Shown here: piece after piece, positions 36,113 to 43,654 of the stretch
How positions within the stretch are numbered: position 1 is the first letter of the stretch
How the letters are laid out: each line of letters begins with the position of its first letter
Assembly: GCF_003966565.1 (NCBI RefSeq)
Contig: NZ_AP018718.1
Coordinates: 2,418,001 to 2,482,000, forward strand
Direction of reading: 5' to 3'
Origin: Sulfuricystis multivorans
GTDB taxonomy: Bacteria > Pseudomonadota > Gammaproteobacteria > Burkholderiales > Rhodocyclaceae
Length of the DNA stretch: 64,000 nucleotides
Program-made: the position numbers and the translations under genes
Notes under the pieces: generated by a model
The model's database searches: none
Seen by the model: only the letters and a program-made list of their open reading frames with translations
What the model was told of the DNA's origin: nothing

Positions 36113-36457
36113 TCAGTAGACCGTCACCGGTTGCCAGCCTTCCGGGCAATAGGGCACATTCGGATAGTAGGCTTGATAGCTCTGGCAGAACCAGGCGGTA
36201 CGCGGCGGAAGGGGTGGTGGCGGCGCCACGACCACCGCCGGGGCGGCGACGACCGGCCGCGGTGGCATGATCGCAACGAGGGCGCTGCCCAGCGCGATCC
36301 CGCCCAGCAGCCAGGCCAGTGGCGCGGCACGATGCAGGTGATGGTGGTGATGCTCGACCGGTGGTCCATAGTAACGCCCATGACCGTGCGGACCGGCCTG
36401 CGCGGGCAGGGAAGTCGCCAGTAGGGCGGCGGCGGAAGCGATGGCGAGTTTTTTCAT
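36113..36457 (-). CDS. Small secreted His/Pro-rich protein
   Basis: 114 residues from the ATG at 36457, 8 nt after a strong AGGAGG ribosome site. A Sec signal peptide (MKKLAIASAAALLATSLPAQA) is followed by a His-rich stretch (VEHHHHHLHRAAP), a hydrophobic segment (about 58-72) and a Val/Pro-rich run ending with two Cys in an aromatic tail (WFCQSYQAYYPNVPYC). The YPxVxxCPxGW ending is shared by many small bacterial envelope proteins. The function is unknown; metal binding by the His run is possible. Confidence 0.7.
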   Translation of the reverse strand: MKKLAIASAAALLATSLPAQAGPHGHGRYYGPPVEHHHHHLHRAAPLAWLLGGIALGSALVAIMPPRPVVAAPAVVVAPPPPLPPRTAWFCQSYQAYYPNVPYCPEGWQPVTVY

Positions 36458-36529
36458 GGGGGCTACCTCCTGCTCCCTACAACGCCGTCCCGCCACGAGC
36501 TGCTGACAATGGATTTGTAAGGTTTTGTG

Positions 36530-37390
36530 TCATAGCCCGTGCTGCCTGAACCAGGCGATGAGTCGCTGCCAGCCATCCTCGGCCGCATCCTTCCGATAGG
36601 TCGGACGGTAATCGGCATGGAAGGCGTGGCCCGCCTCTGGATAGATCACGATCTGCGAGCGTCCGCCCGCCTTTGCAAGCGCTGTTTTCATCGCCTCGAC
36701 ATCGTCGAGCGGGATGCCCTGATCCTTGCCGCCGTAAAGGCCGAGCACTGCGCCCTCGATTTCGCCGGCAATATCGAGCGGCCATTGCGGCGTGCGTTCA
36801 TTGACCTCGCCGTCGATGCGGCCATACCAGGCGACGGCCGCCTTGACGTTCGGATTGTGAGCGGCATACAGCCAGGTGATGCGGCCACCCCAGCAAAAGC
36901 CGGTGATGCCCAACCGGCCCGGATCGCCGCCGTTCTTCGCCGCCCAGGCTGCACAGGCATCGAGATCGGCCAGCACTTCCTTGTCCGGCACTTTCGCGAC
37001 GATCGCCGAGAGGATCTCCTGCACATTGGTCATCTTCTTCGGATCGCCATGACGGAAAAAAAGCTCCGGCGCGATCGCCAGATAACCGAGCTTGGCGAGC
37101 CGCCGGCAGACGTCGGCGATGTATTCATGCACGCCGAAGATTTCCGAGACGACGAGGATGGTCGGCAGGTTTTGGCCGCCTTCGGGCTGCGCCCGGTAGG
37201 CCGGCAGCTCGCCCACCCGGATTTCGCCGGCAGCCAGCCCACTACTGTCGGTTTTGATCGCACTCTGCGCGATGACCGGCTGGACGGCCAGCGCGAAGCC
37301 GGCACCGAGCGCAGTGGCGACGAAGCCACGACGATCCAGCTTCGCGGCCGGTAACAGGCTGTCGAAATCGGGGTTATCGCTTTTCTTCAT
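36530..37390 (-). CDS. Dienelactone hydrolase family protein, Tat-exported
   Basis: 286 residues. The N-terminus has a twin-arginine signal (DRRGFVATALGAGFALAV), so it is folded before export to the periplasm. The mature part is a dienelactone hydrolase (carboxymethylenebutenolidase-like) with nucleophile Cys in GFCWGGR, Asp in LYGGKDQGIP and His in PEAGHAFHADYRP. No chlorocatechol pathway genes are near, so the true substrate is unknown. It stands alone, with 41 bp between its start and the rng stop. Confidence 0.85.
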   Translation of the reverse strand: MKKSDNPDFDSLLPAAKLDRRGFVATALGAGFALAVQPVIAQSAIKTDSSGLAAGEIRVGELPAYRAQPEGGQNLPTILVVSEIFGVHEYIADVCRRLAKLGYLAIAPELFFRHGDPKKMTNVQEILSAIVAKVPDKEVLADLDACAAWAAKNGGDPGRLGITGFCWGGRITWLYAAHNPNVKAAVAWYGRIDGEVNERTPQWPLDIAGEIEGAVLGLYGGKDQGIPLDDVEAMKTALAKAGGRSQIVIYPEAGHAFHADYRPTYRKDAAEDGWQRLIAWFRQHGL

Positions 37391-37431
37391 GGGGTTCTCC
37401 TCTCTCCGCTGGATGCTTCATGAATCTGGGT

Positions 37432-38880
37432 TCAGATCAGCACGATATCGTACTGCTCCTGCGTATAACTCGGCTCGGCCTGCAACGACACATCCCGGCC
37501 GATGAAATCGGAGAGCATCGCCAGCGCCTGCGATTCCTCGTCGAGAAACAGGTCGATCACCGCCGGTGAGGCGAGCACGCGCATTTCGCGCGCATCGAAC
37601 TGGCGAGCCTCGCGCAGCAGCTCGCGCAGGATTTCATAAGCAACGGTCTGCGCGGTCTTGACGACACCGCGTCCGCCGCAGGTCGGGCAGGGTTCGCAGA
37701 GGATCTGGGCGAGCGATTCGCGGGTGCGCTTGCGGGTCATCTCGACCAGGCCGAGCTGGGTAAAGCCGTTGACCGTGATGCGCGTGTGGTCGCGTGCGAG
37801 CGCCTTGTTCAGCTCGGCGAGCACGGCGCTGCGATGCTCGCTCGATTCCATGTCGATGAAATCGACGATGATGATGCCGCCGAGATTGCGCAGCCGCAGC
37901 TGGCGCGCGATGGTCTGCGCCGCTTCGAGGTTGGTCTTGAAGATCGTGTCGTCGAAATTGCGCGCACCGACGAAGGCGCCGGTATTGACGTCGATGGTGG
38001 TGAGCGCCTCGGTCTGGTCGATGATCAGATAGCCGCCGGACTTGAGATCGACGCGCCGCGCCAGCGCCTTCTGGATCTCGTCCTCGACGCCGTAGAGATC
38101 GAACAGCGGCCGCTCGCCAGTGTAGTGGGTCAGCAATGGCGCCAGCTGCGGCATGAATTCCTGCGCGAAGGCGAGCAGCTTGTGGAAGTTCTCGCGCGAA
38201 TCGACGAGGATGCGGGTCGTCTCCGCACCGGCCAGATCGCGCAGCACGCGCTGGGCGAGGTTGAGGTCGTGGTGCAGCACCATCGGCGCGTTGCCGTTTT
38301 GCGCCCGGTGGCGGATTTCCTGCCAGAGGCGGCGCAGATAGGCGATGTCGGCGGCAAGCTCCTCGTCGGAAGCATTCTCGGCCATCGTGCGCACGATGTA
38401 GCCACCGGCCTCGTCCGGCGGCAACAACTGCTGGATGCGCTCGCGCAGCCGCTCGCGACCGGCTTCGTCTTCGATCTTTTGCGAAATGCCGATGTGCCTT
38501 TCCTGCGGCAGATAGACCAGCAGCCGGCCGGCGAGCGAGATTTGCGTCGACAGGCGCGCGCCCTTGCCACCGATCGGGTCTTTGAGCACCTGCACCATCA
38601 GCGTCTCGCCTTCGCGGATCAGGCGTTCGATCGGCCGCCCGTTGCCGTTCTTCTCGCCGAAGATGTCGGCGACGTGCAAAAAGGCGGTGCGCTCCAGGCC
38701 CACCTCGACGAAGGCCGACTGCATGCCGGGCAGCACGCGCACGACGCGGCCGAGATAGACGTTGCCGACGATGCCGCGGCCGCCGGCCCGCTCGATGTGC
38801 AGCTCCTGCACGGCGCCTTGCAGCATCAGCGCGACGCGCGTCTCCTGCGGCGTGATGTTGATCAGGAATTCTTCGCTCAT
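37432..38880 (-). CDS. rng: Ribonuclease G
   Basis: 482 residues, the length of RNase G and shorter than RNase E. It processes 16S rRNA 5' ends and degrades mRNA. The S1 domain (about 35-125) begins NVYLGRVVRVLPGMQSAFVE; the catalytic Asp residues are in TTIDVNTGAFVG and IIVDFIDM, and the Zn-link Cys pair is CPTCGGRG. I chose the ATG at 38880 (MSEEFLINITPQETRVAL), which overlaps the maf stop by 4 nt. It is the last gene of the nadD-rsfS-rlmH-maf-rng cluster. Confidence 0.94.
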   Translation of the reverse strand: MSEEFLINITPQETRVALMLQGAVQELHIERAGGRGIVGNVYLGRVVRVLPGMQSAFVEVGLERTAFLHVADIFGEKNGNGRPIERLIREGETLMVQVLKDPIGGKGARLSTQISLAGRLLVYLPQERHIGISQKIEDEAGRERLRERIQQLLPPDEAGGYIVRTMAENASDEELAADIAYLRRLWQEIRHRAQNGNAPMVLHHDLNLAQRVLRDLAGAETTRILVDSRENFHKLLAFAQEFMPQLAPLLTHYTGERPLFDLYGVEDEIQKALARRVDLKSGGYLIIDQTEALTTIDVNTGAFVGARNFDDTIFKTNLEAAQTIARQLRLRNLGGIIIVDFIDMESSEHRSAVLAELNKALARDHTRITVNGFTQLGLVEMTRKRTRESLAQILCEPCPTCGGRGVVKTAQTVAYEILRELLREARQFDAREMRVLASPAVIDLFLDEESQALAMLSDFIGRDVSLQAEPSYTQEQYDIVLI

Positions 38881-39494
38881 ATCGGATAACCAAGATCGCG
38901 CAACAGGAGCGCCGTCTCGCACAGCGGCAAGCCGGCGATGCCGGAGAAACTGCCGCGGATTTCCGCGACGAAGATCGCCGCGCGCCCCTGGATGCCGTAG
39001 GCGCCCGCCTTGTCGTGCGGCTCACCGGTCGCGACATAGCGGCGCATCTCCGCATCGGTGAGCTCACGGAAGCGTACTTCGCTGATCGATAAGCGCGATT
39101 CGATGCGCGCCTGATAGGCTACCGCCACCGCCGTCAGCACGCGGTGGGCGCGGCCGGACAGGCGGCTCAGGATCGCCAGCGCGTCGGCAGCGTCACGCGG
39201 CTTGCCGATGATTTCGCCGTCGAGATCGAGGGTGGTGTCGGCGGCCAGCACGATGCGTTGCGGCAGATGGCGCAAGGCCTGGAGCCGCTGGCCGAAACGC
39301 GCCTTGGCCAGCGCCACGCGCAGCGCATACGCTTCGGGCGCTTCACCGGGCAATGCTTCCTCGCTGATCTCGGGGTCGCTGCGCGGTCCGCCGCGGAACG
39401 GCAGCAGATCGAAGCGCACGCCGATCTGCGTCAAGAGCTCACGCCGGCGCGGGCTTTGCGAGGCGAGATGGATGCGCGCATCGAGCGTAGCCAT
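38877..39494 (-). CDS. maf: Maf-family nucleotide pyrophosphatase
   Basis: 205 residues. Maf signature LASQSPRRRELL at the N-terminus, then LAADTTLDLDGEIIGKP with the catalytic Asp, and KAGAYGIQGRAA. Maf proteins hydrolyse dTTP/UTP or modified nucleotides, and this subgroup (YhdE-like) prefers dTTP and UTP. It lies 1 bp after rlmH and overlaps rng. Confidence 0.92.
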   Translation of the reverse strand: MATLDARIHLASQSPRRRELLTQIGVRFDLLPFRGGPRSDPEISEEALPGEAPEAYALRVALAKARFGQRLQALRHLPQRIVLAADTTLDLDGEIIGKPRDAADALAILSRLSGRAHRVLTAVAVAYQARIESRLSISEVRFRELTDAEMRRYVATGEPHDKAGAYGIQGRAAIFVAEIRGSFSGIAGLPLCETALLLRDLGYPI

Positions 39495-39495
39495 G

Positions 39496-39966
39496 TCATT
39501 CGCGGTGGTAGGGATGGCCGGCGTTCAGGCTCGCGGCGCGATACAAGGCCTCGGCCAGCACCACGCGCGCCAGACCATGCGGCAGCGTCAGCGACGATAG
39601 ACGCAAGGTTTCGTGAGCGGTGTCTTTGAGCGCCGGATCGAGGCCATCGGGGCCACCGATCAGCAAGGCGACATCGTCGCCGCCGCTCATCCATTCGGCA
39701 AGCCGGCGGGCGAGCGAGCGCGTGTCGAGCGCTGCGCCGCGCTCGTCGAGCACGACGCGGCGGCAGCGGACAGGCAGCGCCGCTGCGATGCGTTTCGCTT
39801 CCGCCGCCATCATGGCAGCCACCGTCTTGCCGGTGCTGCGCGGTTCGGGCCTGATTTCGATGAGTTCCAGCGGCAACTCGCGCGGCATGCGTCGCGCGTA
39901 TTCGGCGAAGCCGGCGTTCATCCAGTCCGGCAGGCGTGTGCCCACGGCGACCACGACGAGTTTCAC
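39496..39966 (-). CDS. rlmH: 23S rRNA (pseudouridine1915-N3)-methyltransferase RlmH
   Basis: 156 residues, SPOUT methyltransferase. It starts with GTG at 39966 ([16 protein letters not shown]), overlapping the rsfS stop as GTGA. The C-terminal knot is clear: [11 protein letters not shown] and [17 protein letters not shown], ending NAGHPYHRE as in nearly all RlmH proteins. It methylates Psi1915 in helix 69 of 23S rRNA on 70S ribosomes. Confidence 0.94.
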   Translation of the reverse strand: MKLVVVAVGTRLPDWMNAGFAEYARRMPRELPLELIEIRPEPRSTGKTVAAMMAAEAKRIAAALPVRCRRVVLDERGAALDTRSLARRLAEWMSGGDDVALLIGGPDGLDPALKDTAHETLRLSSLTLPHGLARVVLAEALYRAASLNAGHPYHRE

Positions 39967-40319
39967 GCCTGCCGGGCGGCCGGCGCAGCGCGCTTGGGCC
40001 GGGTCTGCCAAAGCGATTCGAGGTCGTAATAGGCGCGCGTCTTCGGCAGCATCACATGGCAGACGAGATCACCGCAATCGACCAGCACCCAGCTGCCTTC
40101 CTCCTCGCCTTCGACGCCGAGGATCTCACCGCCGGCGGCGCGCACTTTCTCCTCGACGTTTTTCGCCAGCGCGCGCACCTGGCGGGTGGAATCGCCCGTG
40201 GCGATGACGATGCGCCCGAACAGCTCGGAGAGCTTACGGGTGTTGATGACCTCGATGTCCTTGCCTTTGACGTCTTCGAGCGCCGTGACGACGATGCGCT
40301 GCAATTTGCGGATGTCCAT
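39963..40319 (-). CDS. rsfS: Ribosomal silencing factor RsfS
   Basis: 118 residues. It binds ribosomal protein L14 and blocks subunit joining during starvation. Typical sequences are [26 protein letters not shown] and [14 protein letters not shown] followed by [10 protein letters not shown]. The C-terminal tail is basic and Ala-rich. It sits between nadD (3-bp gap) and rlmH (4-nt overlap). Confidence 0.94.
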   Translation of the reverse strand: MDIRKLQRIVVTALEDVKGKDIEVINTRKLSELFGRIVIATGDSTRQVRALAKNVEEKVRAAGGEILGVEGEEEGSWVLVDCGDLVCHVMLPKTRAYYDLESLWQTRPKRAAPAARQA

Positions 40320-40322
40320 GAA

Positions 40323-40997
40323 TCAGTCGCGATAAAGGTGATGGCGGCGAATATAGTCGAGAACCGCCGGCGGCAGCAATTCGAGGAGCCTAGCGTCGGA
40401 CGCGCCGGCAGCGATCAGCCTCCGCACCTCGGTGGCCGAGACGGTACCGGCGATGAGCTCGAAGGCATGGATGCCGCCGGCAGGCGCATGCGAAAAATCG
40501 GCGCTGGAAAGACGGCAGCGGCCGAAGAGATCGGCAAGCTGGCCGGACAGCCCCGTCAGCGGAAAGCCCGGCCGGGTCGCCACTGCAATGTGGGCAAGCC
40601 GGAGAATGTCCTCCCAGCGGTGCCACTTGGGCAGCCCATAAAAGGCATCGGCGCCCATCAAGAGCACCAGCGGCCGATCGGAGCCATAGTGCCGGCGCAG
40701 GCGCTCGAGCGTATTCACCGTGTAGCTCGGCAGCGCGCTCTTCGCCTCGCTGTCGTCGAGCTGATAGCGCGGCTCACCGGCGATCGCCAGCCGCACCATC
40801 GCCAGCCGGTCCTCGACGCTCGCCCGGGGCGGGGCACGATGTGGCGGATGGCCGGCAGGAATCCAGCGCACCTTGACCAGCCCCAGCCGGTCGAGCGCGG
40901 CCAAGCCTAGCGCGAGATGCGCCCGATGCACCGGATCGAAGGTGCCGCCCATGATGCCTACGGCATCATTGCTGGCGGTGCCGAGCGGCTCAAGCAT
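40323..40997 (-). CDS. nadD: Nicotinate-nucleotide adenylyltransferase
   Basis: 224 residues. It adenylates nicotinate mononucleotide in NAD synthesis. The nucleotidyltransferase motif GGTFDPVHRAHL begins at residue 17 and the C-terminal SATEVRRLIAAG corresponds to the ISSTxIR motif. The N-terminal ten residues ahead of the motif are slightly long; a GTG or internal start is possible. It overlaps the upstream membrane protein gene by 8 nt. Confidence 0.93.
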   Translation of the reverse strand: MLEPLGTASNDAVGIMGGTFDPVHRAHLALGLAALDRLGLVKVRWIPAGHPPHRAPPRASVEDRLAMVRLAIAGEPRYQLDDSEAKSALPSYTVNTLERLRRHYGSDRPLVLLMGADAFYGLPKWHRWEDILRLAHIAVATRPGFPLTGLSGQLADLFGRCRLSSADFSHAPAGGIHAFELIAGTVSATEVRRLIAAGASDARLLELLPPAVLDYIRRHHLYRD

Positions 40998-41787
40998 GCG
41001 TTGCGTCGGCGGCCGTGAAGATGTCCCGGTAGCTCGCGTAGATGCTCGCCGTCAGCACCGGCGCGACGAGGAAGACGAGGACCATGCGCAGCACGACGAA
41101 CGCGGCGGAGAGCGCCATGCCGGAGATCTGCGCCACGAGAATCAGGATGAAGCCGGGCAGGATGCCGGCGACAATGATGGCCGCCAGCGAGAACATCACC
41201 ATCGCGCGCCAATTGCGCAAGGAAGCGACGGTGCTGAAAAACAGTGATTTCGCCGGCGTGACGCTATCCCAGCCGACCAGGAAGGGCGCGAACCAGAAGG
41301 CGATGATCAGCGGCGTGGCCAATAACAGCACTTGCGCGAGTTTGCCGAGTACTGCCGCCTGCATGGCGGGATCGACCGGGGCATCGGGCGCGTCGGACAG
41401 CAGCGCGTTCGCGAAAGGGTCTTCGCCGCCGCCGATCAGGGTCGCGAACAGCACGACCAGCAGCGCGCCAGCAAGTTGCAGTCCGCCCAGTCGCAGCAGC
41501 GCGGGAAAGTTGTTGTCACGGCCGGAGAGCCCGGCGAGCAGCGCTCTCTTGCTTGGAGGCTGTTGCCGGTCGACGATGCGGCAAGCATTGGCGACGGTCA
41601 GCGTCATCGCCGGCAGCAGCACTGGCAGCAACACGGGTCCGATCAGCGGCAGCAGCGCGAACAGCTGCACGGCGAGCAGATAGACGAGCGTGACGGCCGT
41701 GATCAACGGCGGGTTGCGGCGAAACAGCCGGAACCCTTCGAACAGCCAGAAAACGCCGCGGGCCGCGGGCAGGAGACGCGCTTGCAT
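40990..41787 (-). CDS. BPSS1780-type conserved membrane protein
   Basis: 265 residues with about six membrane helices, beginning MQARLLPAARGVFWLFEGFRLF. It matches the pattern of a betaproteobacterial membrane protein family (BPSS1780-like) found near nadD and similar genes; no activity is known. I chose the ATG at 41787 because the 25 codons before it are Cys/Arg-rich and fall in the gap after the DUF2782 gene. It is part of the long minus-strand operon. Confidence 0.75.
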   Translation of the reverse strand: MQARLLPAARGVFWLFEGFRLFRRNPPLITAVTLVYLLAVQLFALLPLIGPVLLPVLLPAMTLTVANACRIVDRQQPPSKRALLAGLSGRDNNFPALLRLGGLQLAGALLVVLFATLIGGGEDPFANALLSDAPDAPVDPAMQAAVLGKLAQVLLLATPLIIAFWFAPFLVGWDSVTPAKSLFFSTVASLRNWRAMVMFSLAAIIVAGILPGFILILVAQISGMALSAAFVVLRMVLVFLVAPVLTASIYASYRDIFTAADATHA

Positions 41788-41803
41788 GGCCCAGCGCGGT
41801 GAC

Positions 41804-42157
41804 TCAGAAAGTGTGGATGACCCACATCGGCACGGACATCCCCTTGTCGACGATCGCGGCATCCACCGGCGCGAAGGTGCCGGTGCCGGTGCGATCGACG
41901 AGGTAATAAGGCTTGCCGTGCGCCGGCGTCACCTTGATCATGTAAAGCCGTCCGTTGATCCGGAATTCCTCGACCTTGTCCTCCCCCTGCTTGCGGATCG
42001 TCACCTGGGGCTCGAGCGTGGCGTCGTCGATGAGGCCGGGCGGAGGGGGCGGCGGCTCAGGCAGCGGCTCGAGCGCAGGCTTCGTCTGGGCAAAGACAGT
42101 AGCAAAGCAACCCAGCGCAAGAAGCGCGAGGGCATTACGAAGCGGGTGAAATTTCAT
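41804..42157 (-). CDS. DUF2782 family periplasmic protein
   Basis: 117 residues. A Sec signal peptide (about 1-23, ending VFAQ) is followed by a Pro-rich stretch (LPEPPPPPPG) and a compact domain with VTIRKQGEDKVEEFRINGRL and YMIKVTPAHGKPYYLVD. This is the DUF2782 family, usually found close to polA, as here. The function is unknown. It is 13 bp from the DUF2442 gene upstream on the same strand. Confidence 0.82.
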   Translation of the reverse strand: MKFHPLRNALALLALGCFATVFAQTKPALEPLPEPPPPPPGLIDDATLEPQVTIRKQGEDKVEEFRINGRLYMIKVTPAHGKPYYLVDRTGTGTFAPVDAAIVDKGMSVPMWVIHTF

Positions 42158-42170
42158 GGACTACCTTTCA

Positions 42171-42470
42171 TCACGCGGCGAGGCGGTGCTCGATCGCAGC
42201 GCGGCACAGATCAGGAATGTAAGCACCCTCGTCGAGGGAGGGGAAATAAAGATCGAAGCCGCCGCCTTCGACCCGCACGTCGGAAAGATCGGCCTCCTCC
42301 GGCAGGCCCAGAGCGGCGACCGGAATCGCGATTTCGCCATCACCTTGCAACGAGAGCACGAGGCGACGCAAGACACGGTCGTAACGCGCGGCGACGGCTC
42401 GCGGTTCGCGACGACGCAGCGCCTCGCCGCGCTCGAAGGCGCGCGCGATGGCTTCGTCAAGCGGTTCCAT
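42171..42470 (-). CDS. DUF2442 family protein (partner of a broken DUF4160 gene)
   Basis: 99 residues. After an Arg-rich N-terminal half, the segment RLVLSLQGDGEIAIPVAAL then FDLYFPSLDEGAYIPDL matches the DUF2442 pattern (beta-rich, ending with a W/F-P-x-L-D-x-x-x-x-P-D/x-L motif). DUF2442 proteins are normally encoded next to DUF4160 proteins and are annotated as putative type II antitoxins, although the activity is little tested. The upstream DUF4160 gene overlaps it by 14 nt and is disrupted, so this gene appears intact but orphaned. Confidence 0.7.
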   Translation of the reverse strand: MEPLDEAIARAFERGEALRRREPRAVAARYDRVLRRLVLSLQGDGEIAIPVAALGLPEEADLSDVRVEGGGFDLYFPSLDEGAYIPDLCRAAIEHRLAA

Positions 42471-42917
42471 GCATCCGTCTCCAGGCTTCGCACAACATCG
42501 TTTGGTTGGCCGCGATGGCGCAGGTCAATTCCTTCAATACGTCGGGACGAATGCCGAAAGCAGAGATTGGCAGCGGCATCCCGCCTGCGCAGTTTAACCC
42601 AGATTGTCCATTAGACCGGGCTGATTCGCCATGAGCATTCGATACGATCATTTCAACGCCCTACGCGGCGGTTTTCGAGCTGCGGGCGGCATTTTTGCGC
42701 CCCCGCTCCTCGCCAATAAACATGGTTATTGGCTCGTCGCGGAAACGCAAACCTGCTCGCCCTCGCCTTCGAAACCCGCTCGCGTTCCAATGGACAATCT
42801 GGGTTTAAGGCAATTTTCGCCCGGCCGCCCGGGCCCGACGACATGCACATGAGGCGGGGGATGGTCGAGCGAGTACATCATGATGCGCCAGCCCGCGATG
42901 CGCAGCAACGTGCCCAT
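42457..42917 (-). pseudogene. DUF4160 gene, disrupted by MITE-like element B and a frameshift
   Basis: The minus-strand frame starts at 42917 (MGTLLRIAGWRIMMYSLDHP then PPHVHVVGPG), the classic DUF4160 N-terminus, and overlaps the LOG stop as ATGA. The C-terminal half (LNCAGGMPLPI then FGIRPDVLKELTCAIAANQT and AWRRMHG) lies beyond the element, at 42597-42457. Removing the element with one TAA target copy restores KIALNCAGG exactly, but in a frame one off from the N-terminal part. A 1-nt change in the GC run near 42828-42845 must therefore also have happened. The protein cannot be made in full. Confidence 0.8.
42598..42804. mobile_element. MITE-like element B, copy 2
   Basis: 207 bp, opposite orientation to the copy at 13009-13217, with the same perfect 16-bp ends and a 3-bp duplication TTA (42595-42597 and 42805-42807). 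The interior matches the first copy over most of its length with scattered changes. It is inserted in the DUF4160 gene, where the flanking codons prove insertion rather than shared ancestry of the intergenic DNA. Confidence 0.88.
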
Positions 42918-43645
42918 CAGAGATTGAGCAGCAGATCGTGTTCGGCCGGAATACGCTCGAAGCCGCGCCCTTCGTAGTGCCGGAAGATCGCCGCGACGAT
43001 CTCTTCCGGCTCGTCGATGATCTGGATCAGCTCCATGTCTTCCGGGTTGATCATGCCTTCTGCCACGAGGCGGCCGCGGAACCAGTCGATGAGCCCGTCC
43101 CAGAAGCCGTTGCCGACGAGAATCAGCGGAATGCGCGGCGACTTGTTGGTCTGGATCAGCGTCAGCGCCTCGACCAGCTCGTCGAGCGTGCCGAAGCCAC
43201 CGGGCATCACCACATAGGCGCTGGCAAAGCGCACGAACATGTACTTGCGGGCGAAGAAGTGACGGAAGGTCTGCGAGATGTCCTGATAGGGGTTGGCTTT
43301 CTGCTCCATCGGCAGCTGGATGTTCAGCCCGATCGACGGGCTCTTGCCGAAGAAGGCGCCTTTGTTGGCGGCCTCCATCACACCTGGACCGCCGCCCGAG
43401 ATCACCGAAAACCCGGCATCGGACAAGAGCCGCGCGATGCGCTCGGTCATCCGATACCACGGCGAATCGGGCTTGATGCGTGCGGAGCCGAAGATCGACA
43501 CCGCCGGACGCACCGCTGCCAGACGCTCGGTCGCCTCGACGAACTCTGACATAATGCCGAATACCCGCCAGGCCTCGCGCGCCGAATCGGCGGGTGCGGC
43601 CAGCCGGGGATCGGCGATCTTCGGCAATTTGTCTTTCGCGCTCAT
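42917..43645 (-). CDS. LOG family protein (putative cytokinin riboside 5'-monophosphate phosphoribohydrolase)
   Basis: 242 residues. Rossmann-like LOG/TIGR00730 protein with the signatures SGGGPGVMEAANKGA and MPGGFGTLDEL. Members cleave ribose-5-phosphate from nucleotide monophosphates; the bacterial substrate is often AMP or unknown. The first gene of the minus-strand operon running down to rng. Its start is only 9 bp from the divergent polA start, so the promoters of both must lie within coding DNA or the start is further in, for example at MSEFVEATERL. Confidence 0.87.
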   Translation of the reverse strand: MSAKDKLPKIADPRLAAPADSAREAWRVFGIMSEFVEATERLAAVRPAVSIFGSARIKPDSPWYRMTERIARLLSDAGFSVISGGGPGVMEAANKGAFFGKSPSIGLNIQLPMEQKANPYQDISQTFRHFFARKYMFVRFASAYVVMPGGFGTLDELVEALTLIQTNKSPRIPLILVGNGFWDGLIDWFRGRLVAEGMINPEDMELIQIIDEPEEIVAAIFRHYEGRGFERIPAEHDLLLNL

Positions 43646-43654
43646 TTCTTCCGC

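Noticed and set aside
37423-37434. AATCTGGGTTCA, matching the outer end of MITE-like element B, at the rng stop
   Set aside because: Only 12 bp match and no partner end or interior is present nearby; it may be a chance match or an old remnant, and cannot be called.
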